A DNA stretch of 64,000 nt from Coriaria nepalensis (GCA_027186245.1 CP114492.1:6150501-6214500), one strand, 5' to 3'; shown: positions 10,343-23,449, counted from the stretch's first letter. Notes: generated by a model from the letters alone, not told the origin. Numbers and translations are program-made.

Positions 10343-10527
10343 TGAAAGAGCAGAGGCTATAAAGAATATTGAAATATATAATTGTATTCTTGTATAAGTA
10401 AAGTACAGTAAGTACATATATATATATATGAATCACTAGAGTTATAATAAGGTAATTCTAACAATAAGTAACCGTAACTCTAATAATAAGGTAACTAATA
10501 CTAGTAAGAGACCATACTATTCTTTCA
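10343..10527 (-). repeat. 3' LTR of the 10.3-14.4 kb copia element
   Basis: 185 bp, tgaaa...tttca ends, followed by the polypurine tract at 10527-10539. Confidence 0.8.
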
Positions 10528-13500
10528 TCCCCCCTCAAGCAAAACACGGGTACCCACGATGAGCTTAGACCATAGAGACTAAAACTAGGTACGAGAAATG
10601 CTCTTAGTAAAAACATCCGCAATTTGGCCTGCAGTGGATAAGTGGCACGAACAACAAGTTGACGTTTTGAGACTAGATGACGGACAAAATGAATATCAAT
10701 CTCAATATGTTTGGTGTGAGCATGGAAAATCAAATTGGCGGCTAAGTAAGTAGCGGAAATATTATCGCACCATAATGTGGGAGGGCCAGGTGACTAGATA
10801 TGAAGCTCGTTGAGCAAGAACGAGAGCCAACGAAGTTCAGAGGCAGCTAAAGCAATAGTTGGTATTCGGATTCGGTGCTTGAGCAGGCAATTGTGTGATG
10901 TTTCTTAAAGACCCAACTAATAAGGCTCGAGCCGAGGAAAATACATAAGCATATTGTTGACTTCCTGTCATCCAATAGCTTGCCCAATCAGCATCAGAAA
11001 AAGTTTTTAGAGTTAGAAAACGAGACATGCAAATGTGGAGACTATGAGAGATAGTACCCTTTAGGTAGTGAAGGATTTTTTTTACAATAACCATGTGAAC
11101 ATCAGTAGGAGAGTGAAGAAATTGATATACCTTATTTACTGCCAAACTGGATATCGAGATGAGTGATGGTTGCATACTGGAGAACACCGACAATGCTTCG
11201 GTACAAAGAGAAATCTGGCAGAGGATTGCCGGAGAGTTTAGACAATTGCTGTCCAGAAATTGTCAGAGTAAGGTAAGGCTTGGCATCAGACAACCCAGCA
11301 CGGCATAGTAAATCAAGAATGTAGGGTTGTTGGGTGAGGAAAATGCCAGTAGCAGTGGAGAGAGCTTTAATGCCAAGAAAATAACTCAGGGGGGCCGAGA
11401 TCTTTCAGTTCGAATGAGCTGTTGAGATCAGTGATGAGCCGAGAGATAACCACTGAATTTGTTCCTATAATTAAAATATCATCAACGTAGATTAAGACAT
11501 AAATGAGATCGGGACCAACCTTGTGAATATAAAAGGAAGAGTCGGATTTTGAACCAAGAAACTTGAGATGAAGTAGGTGATCTATGAGATGCTATAACCA
11601 CGCGCAAGGAGCCTATTTAAGACTGTAAAGGGTCTTGTTGAGATGACAAACCCGAGCAAGAAACTGGGAATCAGCAAAGCCGGGTGGTTGAGACATATAA
11701 ACCTCTTCCTCTAGCAAACTATGTAGAAATGTGTTGTTTACGTCTATTTGACGAATAGTCTAATCTAATGATACAGCAATAGAAAGTACAACCCGGACTG
11801 TAGTAGCCTTTATAGCAGGATAAGAAGTTATAGATAGGTTGATACTTGCCAATTGGTGATAGCCTTTCCTAACTAAACGAGCTTTGTAATGAAGAATTGA
11901 GTCATCCGAATTCCGTATGATACGATATACCCATTTACATCTTACGAGAGACTTTAGGGCATAAGAATGAATCAATAGGGATACTGCTATTTCAGACAAG
12001 TGATGATTTTACATTCAGCAATGTCATTTTGTTGAGGAGTTTGAGAACACGAAACATTGTAGGAGATGTCAGAAGAATCACGAAAATAGAGAAAGACCCT
12101 TTATTGAGTTCGAGAGTACCATCACATTGAAAGATCTTAATGGACATTGAAAAATAATTTTCAACACTAGATTTGAAATGTTTAAAGGAGGTAATGGGAT
12201 CATATTTGTTGTGAAGAGGATAAAGCCAAGTAAAGTGACCAAAATCGTCAATAAAACTAATAAAATTTTGAAAACCAAAGAAGGATAAAATAGGGGCAAG
12301 ACCCCACATATCATAATGAATTTTAAACAATGGAAAACAACTACAGAATAAGCGAGGAGAAAATGTAAGCGACAATTTTTCGCTTGATGACAACTATCAC
12401 ATAGAGTGTTGACGCTAAGAATATCTGAAAATAAATGTGGATAAGAAAATCGAATGCAGGCGAAAATAGGTGGAGACGAGTGACCAAGACAATGATGCCA
12501 TTAAGAGGAGGAGACGCGATGAGTATGAAGCGCAGCTGCTAAAGTGAAATCAGAAAAAAAAGATTACCGGCGATATGGACACAAAGAAGAGGATGCCTAG
12601 AATGGAGGTTCTTCACAATAAAAGAAAGAGGTGAGAATTCAACAAGACACAAGTTGTCACAAGTGAGTTGACTAATTTACAAAAGGTTGCAGGTAAGGCC
12701 GGGAACAAGAAGAACATTAGTTAGGTGTAGGGGATGGGAAGGAGTATGTAAAGTAGAAGTACTAATATGAGTTATAGGAAGAAAGTTACCATTATCGATG
12801 AAAACGTGGTCCGAACTAATGTAAGGCTGAGATGACTAGAGAAGATTCAGATCCAGTGTCATGTGAGAGCTAGCACCACTATCAGGAAGCCATTCGGATG
12901 TCATCGAGGGTGATATGAGGCAAAATCAATATTGGGCCCATGCTAAAAAGAGGAGGATGGACCAACATGATGCTGGCCTAAGTTTGGGCCAATGGAAGGC
13001 TAGCCTAAGTATTGGTATGAGGTATGCATGAGAGAGTGAGTGGGCCCAAAGGGAGTGGGCAATTGTTAGCCCATATAGCCCACTGGCTTATGCGACTTAT
13101 GCAGCATCGATTCAGTTAGAGAGGGACCTGTGATGCCATAGGTAGAGAAGAAGGTTGACGGCATGGGCATGGTGCGGTGGTAGTACAAGAAGTGGAACGC
13201 CGCCGCCATTGTTGCGACTTTTTGGGTACCAAAAGCAACAACAAGCGGTGGAGCGATCGAGACGCTTATAGATTTGACATGATCCATCAGTGCCAGTGTT
13301 ATGCCTAAAGTTTCGACCACCACCGCCACAATTGCCGTGACAATGACCATGAGAGGAGCCACGGTATCAGTGATAATTTGAACCCCCTTTGGATTGAATG
13401 GAGTTTTGTGATTGAGAGGACAACATAGACATATTGTTCGTTAAGGTAGATCGGTTAATGAGATGGTACTGATATAGTCGATGTTCATGAACCAGAAGTT

Positions 13501-14231
13501 TGGAATGGAGTTCTGAGAATGACAGAGAAGTGCCGTGATTATCCATAGTGGTGACAAATTAATGATACTCCGATAGCAGCCCATTCATGACATGAGAGAC
13601 GAGGTCATAATTGGAAATAGGGTTGTCGATGGCTACAAGAAAATTGATAATCTTTTTAACATACACTAGATGTTCAAAGATAAGAAGAGCACCTTGGTTT
13701 ATTGTTTAGAGCTGGAATTTGAGTAATGAGCGCTTGGCAAGATATCAAGTCATGTATTCATTGCCTAGTGTGACCCACAAATGTCGAGTAGAATCATATC
13801 TAAGACTGAGATGTGTGATGCTTGGAGATAGTGTGGCATTGATTACGAAGCATACAAAGCGGTCAATTTTTCTCAAAGTAATGAATTCAAGAAGTAGGTT
13901 GTGAGAGATATGTGATATGTTGCTCCTGTAGGGAATCGTCCACTTATTGTATTAGATTAGTGGTAATATGGATGGACTCCATTTGAAATTTCCAGGTAAG
14001 GTAATTCGTTTCATCGAGATGAGTTGATATAAAACTAATTATGTGTTGGATTGAAAATTGCGTTAATGGTGAGGCTACAATTGTAGTGGCAGGAGTTGAA
14101 GCAATTGTAGTGGAGGTCATGGTGGTGAGTGAAGGATGGTATGGTTAGAACTTGTAATTTTTGAGAAATCATGATTCAAGGGATCTAGAGTGGAGCATAA
14201 ATTGGTGTTGGCCTGCAGTGCTCTGATACCA

Positions 14232-14407
14232 TGAAAAAGTAGAGGCTGTAAAAAATATTCAAACATATAATTGTATTTTTGTATAAATAAAGTACAACAG
14301 GTATATCTGTATAAATATGAACCACTTGGGTTACAAGAAGATAACCTTAATAATAAAGTAACTTTAATAATAAGTTAACTCTAATAAAAGACCATAGCAT
14401 CCTTTCA
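14232..14407 (-). repeat. 5' LTR of the 10.3-14.4 kb copia element
   Basis: 176 bp, tgaaa...tttca ends, immediately next to the primer-binding site at 14220-14231. Matches 10343-10527 along its length with indels. Confidence 0.8.
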
Positions 14408-15130
14408 ATTCCCTTCTCTTCCTTTCCTTTCTCTTTAATTTTAAAAGGATGAAAAATTAGATAAAACTTTACTCCTCCCTCCCCTTCCTTACTCTCCCTT
14501 CTTAAAAATCCAACCATACAATTGAATGGAACTTTAAAAAAAAAAAATTTGTACCCTTTGTTAAAAGTGGAATGTTTTGATCTTAACTTTTTTTTCTCTC
14601 CTCTCATCCAAGTTTTGGTTGACTTTTTGTTGCTTGAATTAAAGTCCGTTGACTTCAATCCATTAAGTTTTGGCATCCAATATGTGACTTGTGGGCGTTG
14701 GTTTGACCTCAATCTGAATTGTGTGGTGCAAGTTAAGATCTGTTATGTTCTTGCTTTACTCTTTATTGTGTTGCTTCTACAACAAGGCTCATATTTGCTA
14801 TTTCTCTGTTCAATTGGACTTGCTCATGGTTTACCACCTCTCCTGGGCCTGTTTGATTGATTTTTTATTAAGGTTGGTGAAGATATCTCATCCTTGGACG
14901 ATATGTTTTTAATCAGCCCAAAAGTTGCTAAAGCAGGATGTTTTTCTGCCTTCAACATACTTTCCAGCAGCCTTAGTTATAATCTAGTGTTGTTGTACTT
15001 GTAGCTTGTTTTTCATTTTTCAGATTAACTGTATGGCTTTATTGTACTAGCTTTGATGTATTAAGAATTTATATAAGTCAATACTCTAGCTGTTTTCAAG
15101 ACATGAAAAAACATTAACAGAAATATAACA
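14408..15130. other. Intergenic between copia element and 2OGD-2 promoter
   Basis: Pyrimidine-rich then mixed DNA. Two plus-strand open stretches (14522-14860; about 14868-15000) were examined and match no family I know. No gene called. Confidence 0.5.
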
Positions 15131-15362
15131 ATCTGTTTTTTCTATCTTCTTAGACTCTCTTCATCCTCTGCACTTCTCAAAAACTCTAACACCCTTTCCT
15201 TACTTCCAATCTGTTTTTTCTATCTTCTTAGACTCTCTTCATCCTCTGCACTTCTCAAAAACTCTAACACCCTTCCCTTACTTCCAATCTGTTTTTTCTA
15301 TCTTCTTAGACTCTCTTCATCCTCTGCACTTCTCAAAAACTCTAACACCCTTCCCTTACTTC
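15131..15362. repeat. 78-bp minisatellite, 3 units, upstream of 2OGD-2
   Basis: Units begin at 15131, 15209 and 15287 (atctgttttttctatcttct...). The units are almost identical, differing by about one base, and pyrimidine-rich. The array ends about 280 bp before the 2OGD-2 ATG. Confidence 0.9.
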
Positions 15363-15399
15363 CCCTTCAAATAAACAGATTCTTAGTATTGCGTATTAG

Positions 15400-15600
15400 A
15401 AAGTTTCCTTTATATATTTCTTACCTCTTTGCTTGTCGCAAGAGAATTTCCTTTATATATCTCTTACCTCTTTGTTTATCGCAAGAGATTCTCTTATTGT
15501 CGGATCACTTTATCCCTCTCTTAATATTGCGTATCTAGAAGTTATCTCTTACCTCTTTGTTTGTCACAAGAGATTCTCTTAATATATAGTCGGATCACTC
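15400..15600. repeat. Three imperfect direct repeats in the 2OGD-2 proximal promoter
   Basis: The module ttacctctttgNttNtcNcaagaga occurs at 15421, 15464 and 15549; two copies are preceded by tttatatat, a TATA-like string, and two are followed by attctctta and gtcggatcact. They could be duplicated core-promoter units; the transcription start is not known. Confidence 0.7.
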
Positions 15601-15644
15601 TACCTTCTTCATGAGCCGATCTTTTCTCACGTAGATATTAAGCC

Positions 15645-18600
15645 ATGAGCTTAACAACCTTTCAAATGGCCAGTGATTCTTCACCTATTTCCCTTTCTTC
15701 TACATTCATCCTTCCTGTAGATAAACAACCGAAACTCGATCAGGTTTCTCATGTTAATTCAATTCCAATCATTGACATGAACTGTCCTCCTCAATCATTA
15801 ATTTCTTCTGTGTGTGGTGCTTGTACAAAATATGGCTTCTTCCTAATTACCAACCATGGAGTTCCATATGATTTGTGTAAGAACGTGCTCACAAGAATTA
15901 ATGAATTCTTTGAATTGCCAGCCGCAGAAAGGAAACAGTACGTAACAAAAGATCACACTAAGCCAGTGAAAATATTCAACTATTACTTCAAAACCGATGA
16001 TGGCGAGGAGAAAAGAATGTGGAGTGAAACTTTTACACACCCTTGGCATCCTGTTAACACTGTCCTTGATAATTTACCAGAAAAACCTCCTAAATACCGG
16101 TACGTGCCGTATTTATCTATATGTTTGATACATATTAATCATTGTTCATTTTGATTGCATGGTACAAAACACAATAAGATAATAAGACCAAAAGAAAAAA
16201 AGAAAAATCCCCGAAATCTTTCTTTCTTCCGATTATCATAACAGTTTTTAACTTGATGAGATTAACGCATTGTGATGAATGCTACAATGTTATAGAGCAA
16301 GCTCTCAATTAATACAAATTAATATTTATGGCATGTTTTAACTTGATTGTCATAGAGACGATTTTCCCGAGTACGCAAAAGCAATTGGAGATCTAATGGA
16401 TAGACTTTTGAGCTTAATGTCTCAAGGACTAAAGTTAGAAGAGGGTTTCTTAAAGGAAAGGCTAGGTACAAGGCCTGCGTATCATACACAAGCAAATTAC
16501 TATCCACTCTGTCCCGAACCAGAAAAAACCATCGGGCTCGGTGAACATTGTGATCTTGGTTCTCTTACGGTGCTCCTACAATCAGAAGACGTGGCTGGTC
16601 TTCAAGTACTAAACACGGGAAAATGGATATCGGTTGAACCTATTCCTAATTCTTTGGTTGTCAATCTGGGTGACCAACTTCAGGTAAACATCTTAGGCCA
16701 AAATGAAAAAAAGAAAAATAGTAATAATAATGATGACGGTGATAAACATATAATAATAAATTATAAATGTGTATAAGCTGAAGACCGAGGACAAAAATCT
16801 TGATCTAGATTACCGATATTAATACCAATTTTCGGTACCAACTAAAGTGTGAGTACCAGTTCCGATATTAATGATCGGGATAGGGATTGATAGTGGTGGG
16901 CAATATTTCGCTCCCATTGGAATCCGGATATTGGACCTAGTACCGACATGATTTTAAGTACCATTAAGGTATCGGTACTAGTCCTGATCACGATATTGAG
17001 ACTAGGAATGGGACGAGGCCAATTTTAAAACCAATCCCGATCCCAATAAATATTTAAAAAGAAAAAAAAAATTGAAACCTTTTCTTCTCCCTCTTCTCCT
17101 TCTTATGATTGGGATTTTTAATACTGTCCCGATATCGACAGTATGGATACCAAGGCCAAACTGGAAAAGTTATGATCGAGATCGATATCACCCTATCCCG
17201 ATCCTAAAAGAAAATTTGCCCACCCCTAATTATTGTTGACATGCTTTATAATTTGATTAGTTCCTATTAATTTTTTAATAATATGTATTTTTTATTTCAA
17301 GACACGATTCTCTCTAAAAAGTTCTCTCTTAATAATTTACTTTGATTGGTATCCTTTTAAAGACAATGATAATTTTTACTTTGATTTTAGATAATGTATT
17401 CTTAATTAAACTTTTACTTATAAGAATCTAATATTGGATAAAATTCATATTATGATCCTTAAAGTTAAATATGCTTACCCAATCATAATTGTGTCCAATA
17501 GAATTTATTTATTTATTTTAAATTTTTAAATTTTTTTTTCTAAAATTGAAAAGACCATCGTTGATCATATAAACTAATCTTATTAAGAAGGAAGAGTTAT
17601 AGCCTTATGGATGAATCAAGCTAAACAGACCTTTTGTTCTAGCATATGTTGGGAAAAATATACCAAAAATATAATATTTTAGGTGCGGAAATACCAACTT
17701 TTCCCCTTTTTAGATTATAAAAATATGATAAAAATTTAACTCAATCTTATCACTAAAAATATATCACCCTACAATTAATTATGTTCAAAATAATCTAAGC
17801 AAGCATAAATCAATACATAAGATTTTTTAGCATGGAAAACCCATCAATGTGAAGGGAAAAACCATGTGACTTATTTTGGTTATCCATACCTCAAATCTTC
17901 TACTATAATAATAATGTATTATACTAAATTCTTTCTTGATCAATCTAAAGGCTCACAACTATTATACAAACCATCAAGAATAACAAGTCTTGGTTAAATA
18001 ATACTTCTAACATCATTAGAATAAGATAGATCTCATCAATCACAAAAGAAAAGTCTAGATCTCATCAAAGTGGATATGTCATGAGTGGATGAAAAAGGAT
18101 GTCAATTGAAAAATCCAATCCGGTTGACTTCTAGATCTTGTTCACCACCTAAAGTTTGATTCTAATCGGATAAGGTTTGCCCGCTCGATATTCTTGCTAA
18201 ACCTTACCCATTTTCTTTCTTTTTGTCTACCTCTCTCTTTCCCCTCTTTCTCTCTTTTCTCTTTGGCTAGCGATACTCACGGCCTTCACAACTCTTTCAC
18301 CTCCTTTTTGTTTTCTTTTTATACTAAATATGACTTGGGCTTTAGAAATAAACCTAGCCCACATGAGGTGGACTAGAGCTCAACAAATCCCCCCCTCCAA
18401 CTCATATGGAGAGTTGGACCAAGTTTGCTCTATACTTACAAGCTTCTAACTTATCCTTAGATAAAGTCTTCATAAATATATTCAAGTCATTCTCACTAGT
18501 ATGAACTTTCTCCAAGTGTAGCTTCTTACCCTCAAGCATATCACAATAGTGGTAACGAATTTCTACATGCTTAGATCCTGAATGAAAGGTTGAATTCTTG

Positions 18601-21600
18601 GAGAGATGAATGATACTCTAGCTATTACAGTAGACAATGTATTTTTCTTGTTGCAACTTATTCATCCATAATGCTTTCTTGCTAGCCTCTAATGTATTCA
18701 ACTTCCATAGTTAATAAAGCAACACATTTTTGTAATTTAGATTGCCAGAAATGACTCTCCAATGACTCTCCCTGCAAATGTTATCAAGATACTTGAAGTA
18801 GACTTCCTAGTATCCACATCAACTATCATGCCTACATCTACATATCCAACTAATACAAGTTCACCATTTCTAAAGCATAAACACACATTAGAAGTACCTC
18901 TAAGATACCAATATCCATTTCACTACTTCACAATGTTTTTTTTCCAGGGTTACAAAGAAATCGGCTGATAAACTCAACTACATGAACAATATATAGACTT
19001 GTAAACATCATAGCATACATCAAACTCTCAAATGTAGAAGGTTGTGGAACTCTACTCATTTCTTCTTTTTCTTTCTCATTTGTAGGACATTGCTTAGAAG
19101 TAAGCTTGAAATGACCTGTAAGTTGAGACAAAACAATCTTAGCATTCCCCATGTTGAATCTTTCAAGAATCTTTTCAATATAGGTTTCTTGAGATAACCA
19201 TAACTTCTCATTCTTTCTTTCTTAAAAAATATTCATGCCAAGAATCTGCTTTATTGATCCTAAGTCTTTCATGGTAAAAGACTTGCTAAGCTCTTTCTTT
19301 AGTTTTTCAATTCTACTAGCATAATCAATATATCATCAACCTAAAGCAAGAGAATAATAAATTCACCACTAGAGTAATGCTTTGTGAATACACAATGATC
19401 AAATGTTATTTTGTTATACCGATGGTTTTTCATAAATGAATCTAACTTCTTGTACCACTACTTTGGCACTCACTTAAGTCCATATAAGCTTTTGTTCAGC
19501 TTATACACAAGATGCTCTTTTTCCTTGATTTTGAATCCCTTAGCTCCATAAAAAAAAAATGCTTCTAATTCACTGTGGTGAAATGTTTTTTTCACATCAA
19601 GTTATTTAATCTCCAAGTTCAAGCGAGCAACTAAACCAAGGACAACTTAGATAGATGACATCTGCACGACTGGAATGAAAATTTCCTCAAAATATTTTTA
19701 TTTCTTCTGATCGAACCCCTTCATAGCCAACCTTTTCTTGTACCTTGCTTGTGAGCTACTCACAGTCTTTAACCTGTAAACCCCCTTGTTCTTGAGAGCT
19801 TTCTTCTTTGAGGTAACTTCATCTGATTCTCATGCAAGAATTTCATTTCTTTTTGCATGGCTTTCAACCATTCTTTCTTTCTATCGAGTGAAATGGCTTC
19901 TTGCTAACTTTCTTGCTCTCCCCCATCAGTGAGCATCAAATATTAGTGTGAAGAATATCTTGTAAATGGTCGATGATCTTGTTCAACTTCTTCATCAGCT
20001 TGAACATTTTTATCAAAATTACCATCATGGTCTTCTTGAATACCTCCCACATAATCAACATAGACAAGAGTTGGAGAAGCTGGAGTGGGAGCTAGAGGAG
20101 TTGGACTTAGATCAACATAAGTATTAAGGAAAGAACTAGACTTTTCAGTCATTTCACAATGTTCACCAATTTAATCTTCGAGAAACACCACATCCCTGCT
20201 TCTAATTATCTTCTTGTTAACTAGATCCCACAATTTGTACATAAAACTCTTCATGATCATATCCCAAGAATATACATGGCTTTATTTTATCATCAAGTTT
20301 GAATCACTCATCTTTAGCAATGTGAATGAATGTCCAGCAATAAAAAACATGCAAATGATCATATGAGATATTTTTCTATTTCTGTACTCTTTTGGCACAC
20401 CACTATTCAAAGGAACTGATGGAGAAAGATCTATCATATCAACTGCAATTCTCATGGCCTCCACCCAAAAGACCTCGGTAGTTTCGCATGAGAGAGCATA
20501 TACCCAATCTGTTCTTTAATGGTTATGTTTATTCTTTCTGCCACACCATTATGTTGAGGGGTCTTTCGTACAGTTTTCTCAAACATAATACCATGAATCT
20601 TATAATAGCTCTCAAAAGTACATATGAACTTATCACCATTAACTACTCAAACACATTTCAACTTTCTTCCAGTTTCTCTTTCAGTATAAGCATGAAACTA
20701 CTTGAAAGTTTCAAGTACCTAGTCTTTGGATCTTAAATCAAAAGTCCAAACTTTTCTAGATAGATCATTAATATATGTCACAAAATATAAATGACCACCA
20801 AGATTTCTTGTTTGCGTAGAACAAACATCAGTATGAATCAAATCAATAAATTTGGCCTTCTAGATGGAGGATGTGTATGAAATGAAACTCTATGTGTCTT
20901 TCCAACTAGACAATAATTACATGGTGTAAGATATGACATACCTTGTAATTGAGGCACAAATTTCTTCTTAGCAAGATTTTATAGTCCTTTATCACTGACG
21001 TGGCTAGGCCTCTTGTGTCAAATATCAACATTCACTTCTTTTTTAATTGCATTTACCTCTCCTTTATAAAGGGATGCTTGTATAAAATATAGAGAGTTTA
21101 ACTTCTTTTCCTTGGCAACCACTAGAGAGCTCCTAGTGAACTTCCACTTACCTTCACCAAAGTGATTAATAAAACCTTTATCATCAAGTTTGCCAATATA
21201 AATCAAGTTGAGACAGATATCCATAAGATGTCTGATATTTTTTAGTATTAACTTACTGTCGAGGTTGATTTTGAAGCAAATATCACCGATGTTGACAATG
21301 TTAAATGCATCACCCTATGGCCCAAATTAAGCTACGTCAAAATTCACTTTAAGAATATGTTTGGATGGAGGGGTGGGTAGAAATTAATGGGATGTAATAT
21401 TTTAGTTTTTAGATAATTTTAGTGTTCCGATTAATTTTAAAGAAAGAGAATAAGGGTGACCAAGGGACATTATAGAAAGTTTTCATATATTTCTTTTCCT
21501 TCAAGTATGAGAAAAGAACCTTTTTACTAAGTAATTATGATTATAACTCTATTAAAGGATGCAACTTCTATAAGTGTATTTTGATTGAGTATTTGAAAAT

Positions 21601-22311
21601 AAAAATCATGTGGATATTCACAATGTGAGGGCATTCACATGCACTTATACAAGTGTGAATCAATGGTTATGAACTTATTCAAGTGCACTTGTATTAGTAG
21701 TGCTATTTAAAGAAGTTGAATCACTCTATCAAATTATAAAACTTTAATTATCAAAAAAATATAATGATTAAATGCCTTAATCCTACGTACGTAGGTGATG
21801 GGTGAATTTCAAATTAACACGTGATTATATATATATGTTTGAATGTTTTCATAAAAGATAGTAATAGAAATGTCACATATTATTTGAATGTTTTAATTGA
21901 ACGAAGGAATGAAACCTTGTAATATTAAGATAAACATTCCCTAAATAAGACTACTTAACATATATGACAAGATATATATTTACATTGTGTTTTCTGATTC
22001 ATTTGATTATATACATATAGGTTTTGAGCAATGGTAGGTATAAGAGTGTGCGTCACAGGGCCGTGACCAATAGCCGGATGTCAAGAATTTCATTGGCAAT
22101 GTATTATCCACCAAATGATGATGTTGAGATTGAACCGATCAAGGATTTGATCGATTGGAAACATCCAAAGATGTACAGAAAGTATACCTTCAAGGAGTAT
22201 ATGCAAGAGTTTTACATGCAAGAAGGAAAGCAGAGGAAAGTGAAGGAAGCTTTTGAGTCGACTTCTGCTTTTGTAAAGGTAAGAAGATATATTTTGAGAG
22301 ATTGTTTCTAA
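15645..22311 (+). CDS. 2-oxoglutarate/Fe(II)-dependent dioxygenase, copy 2 (2OGD-2), complete
   Basis: Exons 15645-16099, 16356-16683 and 22021-22311 join in phase (break inside Arg152, then phase 0) to 357 residues; the family averages about 340. N-terminal DIOX_N region: IPIIDMNC, YGFFLITNHGVP, FFELPAAERKQY, MWSETFTHPWHP. C-terminal double-stranded beta-helix: QANYYP, H216 and D218 in GEHCDLGS, H273 in RHRAVTN, 2OG-binding R283-x-S285, and SNGRYKS. All catalytic residues are present. Resembles hyoscyamine 6-dioxygenase/flavanone 3-dioxygenase/DMR6-like oxygenases of specialised metabolism; substrate unknown. A second in-frame ATG lies at 15666. Intron 2 is 5,337 bp and contains a hAT-like element and a truncated copia element, against 758 bp in 2OGD-1. 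The last codons (after AFVK) could instead be an intron start (gtaaga at 22278), so the exact C terminus is open. Confidence 0.88.
16885..17231. mobile_element. hAT-like non-autonomous element in 2OGD-2 intron 2
   Basis: Imperfect inverted ends: left ta-gtggtgggcaa (about 16889) and right complement tta-ggggtgggcaaa (about 17214-17229). Inside are many palindromic words built from atcggga/tcccgat and ggtac. No clear target duplication. Noncoding. Confidence 0.45.
17647..18385 (-). repeat. 3' LTR of a copia element in 2OGD-2 intron 2
   Basis: 739 bp starting tgttggg and ending caaca, followed at 18386-18397 by the complement of a purine tract (aatccccccctcc), the expected polypurine tract of a minus-strand element. 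Confidence 0.7.
18386..21330 (-). mobile_element. Truncated Ty1/copia body in 2OGD-2 intron 2
   Basis: Minus-strand degenerate frames in the order expected from high to low coordinates: integrase (about 21.2-20.2 kb), reverse transcriptase with VDDIL near 19315-19340, RNase H with HLSKNSTFHSGSKHVEIRYH near 18.5-18.6 kb. Many stops and frameshifts. No gag, protease, primer site or 5' LTR found, so the 5' end is lost. It lies antisense to the host gene. Confidence 0.75.
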
Positions 22312-22476
22312 CACTTGAACTGAACTTTGAAACTGATGGACTGTGCTACACTGCTCGGTATGGAGGATCTGGTGAATGCAAATATCCATTATGCATATAT
22401 AAGCAGTAATATATTAAAAAGAAGGAACAGATTCATCCTGGCCCAGCCAAGGCAGCTGCTCGGAAAAAAATAATAA

Positions 22477-22521
<45 letters not shown>

Positions 22522-22849
22522 GAAGATATATATAATATGTGATTTGAATTTGTAAAGAAAAAATAAAACTAATATAAATTCTTAAACTTTTATTTAGAAT
22601 TTTATTTTTGCCTGCTATGATATTTATTTAATACTTTTTGTCCCTCTTTAACTCTTATTTAGCTCCAACCTCAAATAATGAACATTCAAAAATTAAATTT
22701 AAATTATGTAAAAATTTAGACAACTTATATTAGTTTATATAATATTTAAAGGTTTACAATTTACTTTTAAACGTTTTGGTTATTTAACAAAAAAAATAGA
22801 ATAAAAAATAATTATTATAATTATTAAAAAATAATTTTTAGATCAATTG
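22312..22849. other. 3' flank of 2OGD-2 with AT microsatellite
   Basis: No gene. An (AT)n tract lies at 22481-22518. Traces of similarity to the 2OGD-1 3' flank (tggtgaatgca, ccattatgcatata). Confidence 0.6.
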
Positions 22850-22940
22850 GAAAGAGAATACAAAGACACATAAAACACCTACGACTCGGAGGCAGCTAAT
22901 TCATCATTCCTACAAAAGACAATCGAGCTAACAATTCTGA
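22850..22940 (+). pseudogene. Remnant of an AKR 5' flank/leader behind 2OGD-2
   Basis: Matches the DNA just upstream of AKR-A (about 1885-1955) and AKR-B (about 4950-5035): gagaatacaaagaca, acctacgactc, a degenerate cagctattcattcctacaaaa unit, and caatc(g/a)ag. The match stops there; no AKR coding sequence follows. It sits in the same place relative to 2OGD-2 as AKR-A does to 2OGD-1. Confidence 0.7.
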
Positions 22941-23449
22941 ACCCAAAAAAAAAACCTTTTTAAGTTTCTAAAATCCATCTTCATCCTTACATGACCTCCC
23001 TGGTGTTTGCTCTACCCTCTCATGCAAGCATCACTGTTCGATTTCAACCTAATCTTACCCATAACTTTGGCTCAATTCCTGCTCTTTTGTTTTTTTTTTG
23101 TTTTTTTTGTTTTTTTTCAGTAGATCAACGATTCACGGTCCAATTAAGCCTAAACTATAGAATGTTTTACTTTTATTTTTAGGGGGAATTTATTTTATTT
23201 ATTTTTATTTATTTTTATTAGGTATGGAGTTGTTCAATGTCAAAATATTGAATTTATCCACAAAGGAAAATAAAAAATTGAAAAACCATTCCTTGCAAAT
23301 GAGATATTAACTGTTCAAAAAAATTACAAAATTTTAAGTTTATAAATGATATAAAAATACTTGTATAGAAGTTGCTATTTTTTTTTTTTTTCCAGCGAGT
23401 CAAAAATTGAAGAAATTTAAACGGTAAGGACTTTTTTGATAATATCATT
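22941..23449. other. Intergenic, no gene
   Basis: T-rich stretches and a short plus-strand frame (22991-23182) of unknown family; not called. Confidence 0.5.

Larger units (their letters stand above)
10343..14407 (-). mobile_element. Ty1/copia retrotransposon, structurally complete but degenerate, 4.07 kb
   Basis: Minus-strand element bounded by two related LTRs, each beginning tgaaa and ending tttca. The primer site complementary to initiator tRNA-Met (TGGTATCAGAGC on the minus strand) is perfect at 14220-14231, directly inside the 5' LTR. A polypurine tract (complement of tcccccctcaag, about 10527-10539) abuts the 3' LTR. Between them, minus-strand frames show, from 14.2 kb downward: gag with a Gly/Arg-rich zinc region (about 13.0-13.4 kb), integrase with IDDFGHFTWLYPL (12.0-12.4 kb), reverse transcriptase with the active-site YVDD near 11476-11489, and RNase H (10.45-11.2 kb). 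Many frameshifts and stops; LTRs differ by roughly a fifth, so the insertion is old. No matching 5-bp target duplication (gatct/attcc). Confidence 0.85.

Noticed and set aside
14522..15000. Possible last exon of a gene upstream of 2OGD-2
   Set aside because: Open only in short stretches and without any family match.
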